From: Desulfotignum sp.
Lineage (GTDB): Bacteria > Desulfobacterota > Desulfobacteria > Desulfobacterales > Desulfobacteraceae
Reading direction: 5' to 3'
Length of the DNA stretch: 45,524 bases
Assembly: GCA_011390615.1 (NCBI GenBank)
Contig: JAABSB010000006.1
Coordinates: 1 to 45,524 of the forward strand
Shown: positions 27,640-35,859 of the stretch, piece by piece
How positions within the stretch are numbered: the first letter of the stretch is position 1
Layout: each line of letters opens with the position of its first letter
Program-made: the position numbers and the translations under genes
The notes under the pieces: generated by a model
Database searches by the model: none
What the model saw: the letters and a program-made list of their open reading frames with translations, nothing else
What the model was told of the DNA's origin: nothing

Positions 27640-29454
27640 ATGGGATCACTTGACTTCAAAGTGGCCTTCAGATGGTTGTTTTATTTTGTGCTCATCGGCC
27701 TGATCGCAGGTCTCGGGGCCGTTGCCTTTCATTATCTGTGCGGCCTGGGCATGCACTATTTTCTGGATATGATGGCAGGTTACCGGCCGGATGCACCAGC
27801 TGGCGAACATGCCCTGCTGCCCGCCACCGATACGCCGTTCAACCGGTGGATGCTGCTGATTCTGCCGGCCCTGGGGGGCATCGTGTCCGGCTGGCTGGTG
27901 TACACCTTTGCGCCTGAGGCGGAAGGACACGGCACAGATGCCGCCATCGACGCCTACCACAACAAGGGCGGGATGATCCGGGGCAGGATTCCCATCATCA
28001 AGACCATTGCTTCCACCATCACCTTGACCACCGGCGGATCCGGGGGCAGGGAAGGGCCCATTGCCCAGATCGGTTCCGGGTTCGGTTCATTTCTGGCCAC
28101 CCGGTTCAAGCTGTCGGAAAGAGAGCGCCGCATCATGATGGCCGCCGGTATCGGTGCAGGGGTGGGCAGTATATTCCGGGCCCCTCTGGCAGGGGCCCTT
28201 TTTGCTGCCGAGGTGTTGTACCGGGATCCGGATTTTGAATCAGAGGTGATCATTCCCGCCGGGATCTCCTCGGTTGTGGCATACTGTGTTTTCTGCCTGG
28301 TCTTTGGCTGGGGATCTTTGTTCGACTCTCCGGGGTTCAAGTTCCAAAATCCCCTGGAGCTGGGACCTTATATCATACTGGCCGGGGTCCTGGTAGTGTT
28401 CGGCTATATCTATGTCAAGGTGTTCTACGGTCTGGTGGCGTTTTTTAAAAAACTTGCGGTCCCCAACCATATAAAACCGGCCATCGGCGGGCTCTGCACC
28501 GGCATTATCGGTTTTTTCCTGCCCTACACCCTGGCATTCGGCTACGGCATGGCCCAGAATGCCATCTTCAACCAGGTGGCCATCCCCACCCTCATCGCGT
28601 TGGCCATCGGCAAGATTTTCACCACCTCTTTTTCCATCGGATCCGGCGGCAGCGGCGGGGTGTTCGGCCCGTCCGTGGTTATCGGCGGGGCTCTGGGGGG
28701 AGCGGTGGGCAAAATATTTCACCTGCTTATTCCCACAGTGGTCACCAATCCCGGTGCATTTGTGATTGTGGGCATGGCAGGATTTTTCACCTCTGTTTCC
28801 AACACCCCCATTTCCACCATCATTTTTGTCAGTGAAATGACCAATTCCTACCACCTGCTGCTCCCCAGCCTGCTGGTGTGTTCTTTGTGCTATCTTTTGT
28901 CCCAGCGTTTCACCATATTTGAAAACCAGGTTAAATCCCGGGTGGATTCCCCGGCCCATGCCGGTGAGTTCATGATGGATATCCTCCAGACAATGAAGGT
29001 GGGAGATCTGGGGCATTTGATCAAAAAAGTACAAAGTGTCAATGAAAACATGCCGTTTTCCGCATTCAAATCCATTTTTCAGACCACCAAGCAGCACTAT
29101 TTTCCTGTGGTAAATGCCAAAGGGGAGTTTGCCGGCATATTTTCATCCAATGATATCCGGGAGGTGATCTTTACCATTCACATTGAAGATCTTGTGGTCA
29201 TGAAGGATATCATGATCTCGGATCTGATCACCACCACCCCGTCCGAAGACCTGAACACGGTGCTGCACAAACTGACCCAGAAAAATATCGATGCCCTGCC
29301 CGTGGTGAATGAAGAAAACCACAAAGAACTGATCGGCCTGATCTACCGGCGGGACATCATTGCCCACTATAACCGGCATGTGCAGAAAATCAGGGAACCT
29401 GGATCACACCCGGAAGAAAAATCATTCCAGACCCCTGTTAAAGAAAAGCCTTAA
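27640..29454 (+). CDS. ClC-family chloride channel/transporter with C-terminal CBS domains
   Basis: 604 aa; GSGGREGPIAQIGSGFGS, GAGVGSIFRAPLAGALFAAE, GSGGSGGVFGPSVVIGG, two C-terminal CBS repeats. Confidence 0.93.
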   Translation: MGSLDFKVAFRWLFYFVLIGLIAGLGAVAFHYLCGLGMHYFLDMMAGYRPDAPAGEHALLPATDTPFNRWMLLILPALGGIVSGWLVYTFAPEAEGHGTDAAIDAYHNKGGMIRGRIPIIKTIASTITLTTGGSGGREGPIAQIGSGFGSFLATRFKLSERERRIMMAAGIGAGVGSIFRAPLAGALFAAEVLYRDPDFESEVIIPAGISSVVAYCVFCLVFGWGSLFDSPGFKFQNPLELGPYIILAGVLVVFGYIYVKVFYGLVAFFKKLAVPNHIKPAIGGLCTGIIGFFLPYTLAFGYGMAQNAIFNQVAIPTLIALAIGKIFTTSFSIGSGGSGGVFGPSVVIGGALGGAVGKIFHLLIPTVVTNPGAFVIVGMAGFFTSVSNTPISTIIFVSEMTNSYHLLLPSLLVCSLCYLLSQRFTIFENQVKSRVDSPAHAGEFMMDILQTMKVGDLGHLIKKVQSVNENMPFSAFKSIFQTTKQHYFPVVNAKGEFAGIFSSNDIREVIFTIHIEDLVVMKDIMISDLITTTPSEDLNTVLHKLTQKNIDALPVVNEENHKELIGLIYRRDIIAHYNRHVQKIREPGSHPEEKSFQTPVKEKP

Positions 29455-30194
29455 ACATAGTTAACCTGTTTTAAAAACAATCCCTTTGCCGGTGCAGTGG
29501 CACCTGCCAGGGAACGGTCCTTTGCCGACAAAATGGCTTCAAAACCCTTCACAGTTGTTTTATGCCTGCCCGCATCCACCAGGGTGCCCATGATATTTCT
29601 CACCATGTTTTTTAAAAACCCGTCTGCACAGATCTTGAACACCAGGCTGCCCTGATCCTGTCGGTCCACCCGGGCCATGAACACCGTGCGCACAGTGGAA
29701 CGTCTTGGCGCGCCTGTGTTTTCAAAGGACTTGAAATCACGGGTCCCGCATAACAGGGCACAGCACTGGTTCATGACAGCAATATCCAGCGGGGTATGGA
29801 TGTGCCAGACATAGTCCCTGCCCACGGCACAGGGATTTTCCGTGTTGAGAATATGGTAGTGGTATTCTTTGGAAACCGCAGAATACCGGGCGTGAAAATT
29901 ATCAGGCACCTGAATGCATTCTGTCAGAACAATGGGGTGCTTCATCAGGCTGTTCACCCCTTTTTGCAGCACCCGGGGATCCATGTCTGTCTCCGCACAA
30001 AAAGAGGCCACCTGGCCCCGGGCATGGACCCCGGCATCGGTGCGGCCGGAACCGGCCAGGATGACGGGCTGGTTCAAAATGCGGGACAACACCAGTTCCA
30101 GCTCCCCCTGGATGGTGGGCTCGTCCGCCTGGCGCTGCCATCCAGAAAACCTGGTACCGTCATATTCTATGGTCAGTCTAAAGGTCTGGATCAT
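29451..30194 (-). CDS. truA: tRNA pseudouridine(38-40) synthase
   Basis: Start at MIQTFRLTIEYDGTRFSGWQRQ; GRTDAGVHARGQVASF; FLKNMVRNIMGTLVDAG. Track start (30326) is too early. Confidence 0.94.
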   Translation of the reverse strand: MIQTFRLTIEYDGTRFSGWQRQADEPTIQGELELVLSRILNQPVILAGSGRTDAGVHARGQVASFCAETDMDPRVLQKGVNSLMKHPIVLTECIQVPDNFHARYSAVSKEYHYHILNTENPCAVGRDYVWHIHTPLDIAVMNQCCALLCGTRDFKSFENTGAPRRSTVRTVFMARVDRQDQGSLVFKICADGFLKNMVRNIMGTLVDAGRHKTTVKGFEAILSAKDRSLAGATAPAKGLFLKQVNYV

Positions 30195-30636
30195 GACCGG
30201 GGTATGTCCCGGATAACCGGAAGAATGCTTCATTGGCCCTGCTGATATGAAGTGCCAGGCTGTGGGCGTTGTCGGTTCCCAGAATGCGGGTATAATTTTG
30301 ATAAAACTCCCGGTATGCCCGGGCAATGGCAGGTATTATTTCACAGCCCTTGTCTGTGGGAAAGATGGCACTGGTTTTACCGCTGGATTTTCTTCTTACC
30401 AGCTTTTTTTTTGCCAGCGCATCAATGAACCGGGTGATGGTGGAGGGAGTGAGCTGCAGCAGTTTCCCGAGCTTCTTGGGACTGATGCCCGGATTTTCAT
30501 ACAGGATAAGCATCAAAGAGGCATGGGCAGGGGAGAGCTGCAACGGTGCAAAACTGGTCTCCGCAAGTTTCAGCATCTGCCGTGAAAACGCATTTACATT
30601 GAAAAACAGACAGCCTTCCAGAAAATGGTCACCCAT
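30178..30636 (-). CDS. MarR-family transcriptional regulator
   Basis: 152 aa; ISPKKLGKLLQLTPSTITRFIDALAKKKLVRRKSSGKTSAIFPTDKG wHTH. Confidence 0.85.
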   Translation of the reverse strand: MGDHFLEGCLFFNVNAFSRQMLKLAETSFAPLQLSPAHASLMLILYENPGISPKKLGKLLQLTPSTITRFIDALAKKKLVRRKSSGKTSAIFPTDKGCEIIPAIARAYREFYQNYTRILGTDNAHSLALHISRANEAFFRLSGTYPGHDPDL

Positions 30637-30789
30637 ATGAAGATTTTGCGCCTTTCATAAAAAATTACCCGCACTGGTTGTGTTTGCTGAAAACCGACTA
30701 TATCATTTTTAAATTGGTATTGGTATCTTTATACGAGAAAATGCTAAAAGGGTTGCATCAGTAAAACAGATTTTTTTCAGGAGATCATC

Positions 30790-31704
30790 ATGGCAGACAA
30801 GTCCGGTATTTCCGGGGAATGGGTCAAAAAGACAATCAATGATTTTATTGCCACATCATTGCTGAACACCATGGAAGACAAAACTGGTGCGCCGGCCTGG
30901 GACCAGGTCCTGGTCGGGTTTGCTTCCGGAGCGGATCCACTCTGGCAGCAATACAAAGAGTATGTGGGCGCGTTTCACTGGACCCCCTGGGAGGTGTTCA
31001 ACCAGCACCTGCCCCAGGAAAATGTCAGTGCAGAGCAGCTGACGGTGATCTCCTGGGTTCTGCCCCAGCGCAAACCGGTCCGGGATGCCAACAAAAACGA
31101 AAAACGATTTCCTGCCGAAGAATGGGCCAGGATACGGGTGTATGGGGAAAGATGCAACATGGCGCTGAGACATCATCTGGTCAACCGCCTGGAGGCGCAA
31201 GGCCATCCAGCTGTGGCGCCGATGATGGTTCCCAACTGGACCATTGTCAAATCCGCGCAATATTCCTATGCCTCGTCCTGGTCTGAACGGCATGCAGCCC
31301 ATGCAGCGGGCTTAGGTACATTCGGGTTGTGTGACGGCCTGATTACCCAAAAGGGCAAAGCCATGCGCACAGGGTCTGTTGTGGCGAAAATCTCCATAGA
31401 TCCAACACCCCGCCCCTATGCCGACCACCACGCCTATTGTCTGTTCTACACAGACGGCACCTGCGGCAAATGCATTGACCGGTGTCCTGCCCGGGCCATT
31501 ACAGAGGCAGGGCATGATAAGGAAAAATGCCGGCAGCACCTGGCGTTATCCCGGAAACATGTCCAGGAAGCCTATGGATTCGAAGGATATGGGTGCGGGC
31601 TGTGCCAGGTGAAGGTCCCCTGTGAATCGATGATCCCCGTAAAAAAGGCACGGATTGCCCTGGAAAAAGGGGAACTGCCGCCGCCGCCCCCTCCTATCGC
31701 ATGA
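30790..31704 (+). CDS. 4Fe-4S ferredoxin-domain protein, epoxyqueuosine-reductase-like
   Basis: 304 aa; HAAHAAGLGTFGLCDGLITQKGKAMRTGSVV, CGKCIDRCPARAI, GYGCGLCQVKVPCES; Pro-rich tail PPPPPPIA. Confidence 0.75.
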   Translation: MADKSGISGEWVKKTINDFIATSLLNTMEDKTGAPAWDQVLVGFASGADPLWQQYKEYVGAFHWTPWEVFNQHLPQENVSAEQLTVISWVLPQRKPVRDANKNEKRFPAEEWARIRVYGERCNMALRHHLVNRLEAQGHPAVAPMMVPNWTIVKSAQYSYASSWSERHAAHAAGLGTFGLCDGLITQKGKAMRTGSVVAKISIDPTPRPYADHHAYCLFYTDGTCGKCIDRCPARAITEAGHDKEKCRQHLALSRKHVQEAYGFEGYGCGLCQVKVPCESMIPVKKARIALEKGELPPPPPPIA

Positions 31705-31756
31705 CACTGGATGGATGGTTGTTATGCGCCTGTATTTTGCAGAATGGTTTTGCTGG

Positions 31757-32068
31757 TTATATAACCCGTTCTTCTTTTAACAACCGAATTGATTTTAGGA
31801 TTTCCTCTTTTTCAACTAGTTGATTTGTAATGTATTTGTGCAAGACTGTTGTAATCAGTGTTTGATAAGGCAATCCTTCTTGTTCAGCCTTTTCTTTTAG
31901 CTTTTCCAAGTCATAATTGGTGATTCTTAAGCTTATGGCTTTATTCTTCTTCGCTGATGAAATAATAGATTCAACTTTTTTTCTCTTTTTTCCTTTAACA
32001 GATCGGTACATATCTATTTCGTCCTCAATCTGCTTTTCTTCGTCTGTCAGTTCATATATGGCCTTCAT
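31757..32068 (-). CDS. CopG/BrnA-like antitoxin
   Basis: 103 aa; SLRITNYDLEKLKEKAEQEGLPYQTLITTVLHKYI (RHH-type), encoded downstream of and overlapping (4 bp) the BrnT-like ORF. Confidence 0.78.
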   Translation of the reverse strand: MKAIYELTDEEKQIEDEIDMYRSVKGKKRKKVESIISSAKKNKAISLRITNYDLEKLKEKAEQEGLPYQTLITTVLHKYITNQLVEKEEILKSIRLLKEERVI

Positions 32069-32337
32069 TTTTCTTCCCCTTTGTATTTCTTGTGGTATTT
32101 ACGACTTTGATAGGCAGTTTTCAAAATGATATTATCATCTTTATCCACAATGAACGGTACTATCCACGTATAATCACATATATTCATCACAAAACACATC
32201 TGCCCTTTACGTACTGGATTCTCAATAATGTCAATATATTTATGATCCAGTATCATCTGGCTTATTTTCTCAAAAGAAATATTTCTCTCGAAAATAATCT
32301 TTTCATTCTTCTCTTTATCCCAGGCGATACTATTCAT
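32065..32337 (-). CDS. BrnT-like / DUF4258-type toxin
   Basis: 90 aa; AWDKEKNEKIIFERNISFEKI...TWIVPFIVDKDDNIILKTAYQSRKYHKKY; small, AT-rich, paired with an RHH antitoxin. Confidence 0.75.
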   Translation of the reverse strand: MNSIAWDKEKNEKIIFERNISFEKISQMILDHKYIDIIENPVRKGQMCFVMNICDYTWIVPFIVDKDDNIILKTAYQSRKYHKKYKGEEK

Positions 32338-32467
32338 ATTTGATAATTCACATTTGTATATACATTGTCAATTTATGTTTGTATTTAGCTTTGCAGTGCC
32401 TGATAATCATGGCAAATATTTTTTCAGGGTCTTTTCATTACCTTTTAGCTGGGAGCATCTTTCGGGA

Positions 32468-32539
32468 GCCCCTGCCGGTGTCCTGTGTCAGGACCGTCAG
32501 ATACCAATCTCGGGCCGGGCGCAGGACACCGGCAGGGGC
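32468..32539. repeat. Perfect 18-bp GC-rich inverted repeat
   Basis: gcccctgccggtgtcctg (32468-32485) versus caggacaccggcaggggc (32522-32539); extendable to 22 bp with wobble pairs. Confidence 0.85.
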
Positions 32540-32770
32540 GGCACATAGGCACAAAATGCCGTATCCAGCTGTTGATCTACTGCCGCATGGCACCGTCTGC
32601 AACATGGTACATGACATCCTGACAAAAAAAGCTGACATCCAGACACCGAGCCTGGTATCTTTATTTCAGCTCTTCGAAGATTTCATATTCGGCCCCTTCA
32701 CATTATTTATTTACACCCCCGGGCTTCATGGCTATAATACAAAATTTATAATCCAATCTGCACCATTGCA

Positions 32771-33997
32771 ATGGCAGTGAACCATGCAAAACATATCAGG
32801 AGTGAACCAGTTTTGATAAACGGATTTTCATTTGCCGGTATCCCTGCCGGCATCAAAAAAAACGGGCGCAGGGACCTGGGACTGATCCTGTGTGGCAAAC
32901 CGGCAACCGCCGCAGCCGTGTTTACAAAAAACCAGGTAAAAGCCGCCCCGGTGCTCCTGGGACAGCAGATGATTAAAAAGGGGGTATGCCAGGCTGTGCT
33001 GGTGAACTCCGGCAATGCCAACTGCTTTACCGGAGAGCAGGGGATAAAAGATGCACAGCATTCAGCCCAGCTGGTGGCAGACACCTTCGGCATCCCAAAA
33101 GACCTGGTCATGGTATGTTCCACCGGCGTGATCGGTGCACCCATGCCCATGGACAGGTTTGCATCCGGCGTGTCCCAGCTGAAAAAGAAGATTACCAAAG
33201 GCACACTGGCGGATTTTGCCGATGCCATCCTCACCACGGACCTTGCCCCTAAAACGGTTGAGATGACAGCTGATATCGAAACAGCCCGGGGTCTCCAGAC
33301 CATTGCCATGGCAGGGGTTGCCAAGGGATCCGGTATGATCCGGCCGGACATGGCCACCATGCTGGCCTATGTGCTCACCGATGCGCACATCAGTGCCCCT
33401 GATCTGAAATCAGCCCTGACTGCTGCCTGTGAGAAATCATTCAACCGTATCACCGTGGACGGGGACACCTCCACCAATGACACCCTGTTGTGCCTGGCAG
33501 GGGGCACCGGACCTGCACACATACAGGATGAAACCTCTTTGTCCGTGTTTCAGGATCTGCTGGAAACGGTCTGTATGGATCTTGCCAGACAGGTTGTCAA
33601 AGACGGCGAGGGGGCCACCAAGGTGGTGCAGATCACGGTGAAAGGGGCAGCAGCAAAGATAGACGCTTTCAGGGCCGCAGAGGCCATTGCCCATTCTAAC
33701 CTGGTCAAGACCGCCATTTACGGGGAAGATCCCAACTGGGGACGGATAACGGCGGCTGCCGGGCGGTCCAGCGCCCGGGTGGACCAGGATAAAATGGACC
33801 TGTACTTCGGTGCCATCCCTTTGGTGCGCCAGGGCAGATGGCTGGGCAAAGAAGCGGAACAAAAAGCGGCCGCTGTAATGAAAGCCAAAGATATTGCCAT
33901 CACTCTGGATCTGCACCTGGGGGAATATGCAGACAGTTTTCTGTTCTGTGATTTCAGTGAAAACTATGTCAAGATCAATGCCGACTACCGGTCCTGA
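32771..33997 (+). CDS. argJ: Bifunctional glutamate N-acetyltransferase/amino-acid N-acetyltransferase
   Basis: 408 aa; VLVNSGNANCFTGEQG, KGSGMIRPDMATMLAYVLTDA (autocleavage MATML), DPNWGRITAAAGRS. Confidence 0.95.
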   Translation: MAVNHAKHIRSEPVLINGFSFAGIPAGIKKNGRRDLGLILCGKPATAAAVFTKNQVKAAPVLLGQQMIKKGVCQAVLVNSGNANCFTGEQGIKDAQHSAQLVADTFGIPKDLVMVCSTGVIGAPMPMDRFASGVSQLKKKITKGTLADFADAILTTDLAPKTVEMTADIETARGLQTIAMAGVAKGSGMIRPDMATMLAYVLTDAHISAPDLKSALTAACEKSFNRITVDGDTSTNDTLLCLAGGTGPAHIQDETSLSVFQDLLETVCMDLARQVVKDGEGATKVVQITVKGAAAKIDAFRAAEAIAHSNLVKTAIYGEDPNWGRITAAAGRSSARVDQDKMDLYFGAIPLVRQGRWLGKEAEQKAAAVMKAKDIAITLDLHLGEYADSFLFCDFSENYVKINADYRS

Positions 33998-34709
33998 ACC
34001 TGAAAACAGCCCCATGCGGCTGCAGAAATTTCTGGCCAAAGCTGGGGTATGTTCCAGGCGGGCTGCAGAAAAACTGATTGTTGACGGCCGCATCCGGGTT
34101 AATGGGCATACGGTTACCACGCTGGGCACCAGGGTGGATCCGAAAACCGATGTGGTGGTTAGTGACGACAAGCCTGTCCGTCTTTCCCCTAAAAAAAAAT
34201 TTGTCTATATTGCCGTGAACAAGCCCAAAGGCGTGGTCACCTCCTGTGCCAAAAAACACAATGACCGGATCATCCTGGATCTTGTGCCGATACAGGAACG
34301 GATCTTTCCTGTGGGCCGGCTGGACAAGGACTCCCGGGGCCTGGTGCTGCTCACCAATGACGGGGACCTGCACAACAGACTGTCCCATCCCTCCCACAAC
34401 CATGAAAAAGAATACCATGTCACCACAACCCATCCTGTAAAAGATGCAGATCTTGCAGCCATGGCCGGAGGCATGAAAATCCAGGGCAAGAAAATCCGGA
34501 AAGCAAGGGTGCGGCGGACGGCAAAAAACGGGTTCATCATTGTTCTCAAACAGGGACTGAACCGGCAGATCCGAAAGATGGTGGGAAAGACCGGCAACCA
34601 GGTAAAAACCCTTACCCGCATCCGCATGGCTGCTGTGTCTCTGGGGGATCTGCAGCCCGGGGCCTGGCGGTACCTGACCCCAAAGGAAATTGCCGGCCTA
34701 ACCCAGTGA
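33978..34709 (+). CDS. 16S/23S rRNA pseudouridine synthase, RsuA/RluB family
   Basis: MRLQKFLAKAGVCSRRAAEKLIVDGRIRVNG (S4), YIAVNKPKGVVTSC, FPVGRLDKDSRGLVLLTNDG, GLNRQIRKM. Confidence 0.92.
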   Translation: MPTTGPEPENSPMRLQKFLAKAGVCSRRAAEKLIVDGRIRVNGHTVTTLGTRVDPKTDVVVSDDKPVRLSPKKKFVYIAVNKPKGVVTSCAKKHNDRIILDLVPIQERIFPVGRLDKDSRGLVLLTNDGDLHNRLSHPSHNHEKEYHVTTTHPVKDADLAAMAGGMKIQGKKIRKARVRRTAKNGFIIVLKQGLNRQIRKMVGKTGNQVKTLTRIRMAAVSLGDLQPGAWRYLTPKEIAGLTQ

Positions 34710-35708
34710 CCGGATGCCCACGGCAGACCGGATCTTTTTCAGAAACGGTACAGAAAACGCCCGGGCCTTGTCCGCGCCTTTGGCCAGAATGTCTTCAATA
34801 TCTTTGGGGTTTTTGATCAGTTCATCATACCGCTGCCGGGGTTCGGCCAGAATGGCATCGATATAGTCAAACAGCTCCTGTTTCATGGCCCCCCAGGCGA
34901 TCCCGGCCCGGTACCGCTCCGCCATGGCCTGGGTTTCCGCATCAGTGGCAAAGGCCCGGAAGATGGAAAACAGCGTGCAGGTGTCTGGATCCTTGGGTTC
35001 ATCCGGTCCCAGGGAATTGGTCTGGATCTTCATGATCATTTTGCGCAGCTGTTTTTGGGTATCAAACAGCGGGATAAAGTTGTTATAGCTCTTGCTCATT
35101 TTTCTACCGTCCAGGCCGGACAGCACTGCGGTGTTGTCATCCACCACCACTTCGGGCAGAACAAACAGTTTTTCATACACATGGTTGAATTTTGCGGCAA
35201 TATCCCTGGTCATCTCCAGGTGCTGGACCTGATCTTTTCCCACCGGCACTTTTTGTGCATTGAACATGAGAATATCAGCCGCCATGAGAATGGGGTAGGA
35301 AAAAAGCCCCATGGTGATGGCCTGGTCAGGGTCCTTGTTGCCGGCGGCTTCATTTTCCTGGACCTTTGCCTTGTAGGCATGGGCCCGGTTCATTAACCCT
35401 TTTGCCGTAAGGCAGGTCAGTATCCAGGTCAATTCCGGGATTTCAGGAATGTCCGACTGCCTGTAAAACACGCAGTTGTTATGGTCCAGGCCAAGGGCGA
35501 TCCAGGCAGCGGCAATCTGAAGGGTGGATGCCTGCCGTTTTACCGGATCATGGTTTTTGATCAATGAGTGGTAGTCAGCCAGAAAATAATAGGAGGTCAG
35601 GTGTGGGTCCTTGCTGGATGCCACAGCCGGCCGGATGGCCCCCACAAAGTTGCCCAGATGGGGGGTGCCGGAGGTGGTGATACCGGTTAAAAAGTCTGCA
35701 TTTTTCAT
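34698..35708 (-). CDS. trpS: Tryptophanyl-tRNA synthetase
   Basis: 336 aa; TTSGTPHLGNFVGAI (HIGH-like), GLDGRKMSKSYNN (KMSKS), PVGKDQVQHLEMTRDIA. Confidence 0.95.
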   Translation of the reverse strand: MKNADFLTGITTSGTPHLGNFVGAIRPAVASSKDPHLTSYYFLADYHSLIKNHDPVKRQASTLQIAAAWIALGLDHNNCVFYRQSDIPEIPELTWILTCLTAKGLMNRAHAYKAKVQENEAAGNKDPDQAITMGLFSYPILMAADILMFNAQKVPVGKDQVQHLEMTRDIAAKFNHVYEKLFVLPEVVVDDNTAVLSGLDGRKMSKSYNNFIPLFDTQKQLRKMIMKIQTNSLGPDEPKDPDTCTLFSIFRAFATDAETQAMAERYRAGIAWGAMKQELFDYIDAILAEPRQRYDELIKNPKDIEDILAKGADKARAFSVPFLKKIRSAVGIRSLG

Positions 35709-35859
35709 ATGTTTTCAGGTTTCCAAAAAGATAAATATAATTAGGGGTTACCTTTGATGATCAAACCATGGTTTCTGGCAAACGTGATCATCACATTGAA
35801 CCTTGCCTGTTCCGGTTGCCTGGCCGGGGAATTACCAGAAAGAAACGATTTTAGCAACA

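Noticed and set aside
32438-32780. Short ORFs around the inverted repeat as coding genes
   Set aside because: Low-quality translations in several frames with no domain; the sequence is better explained as noncoding with an inverted repeat.
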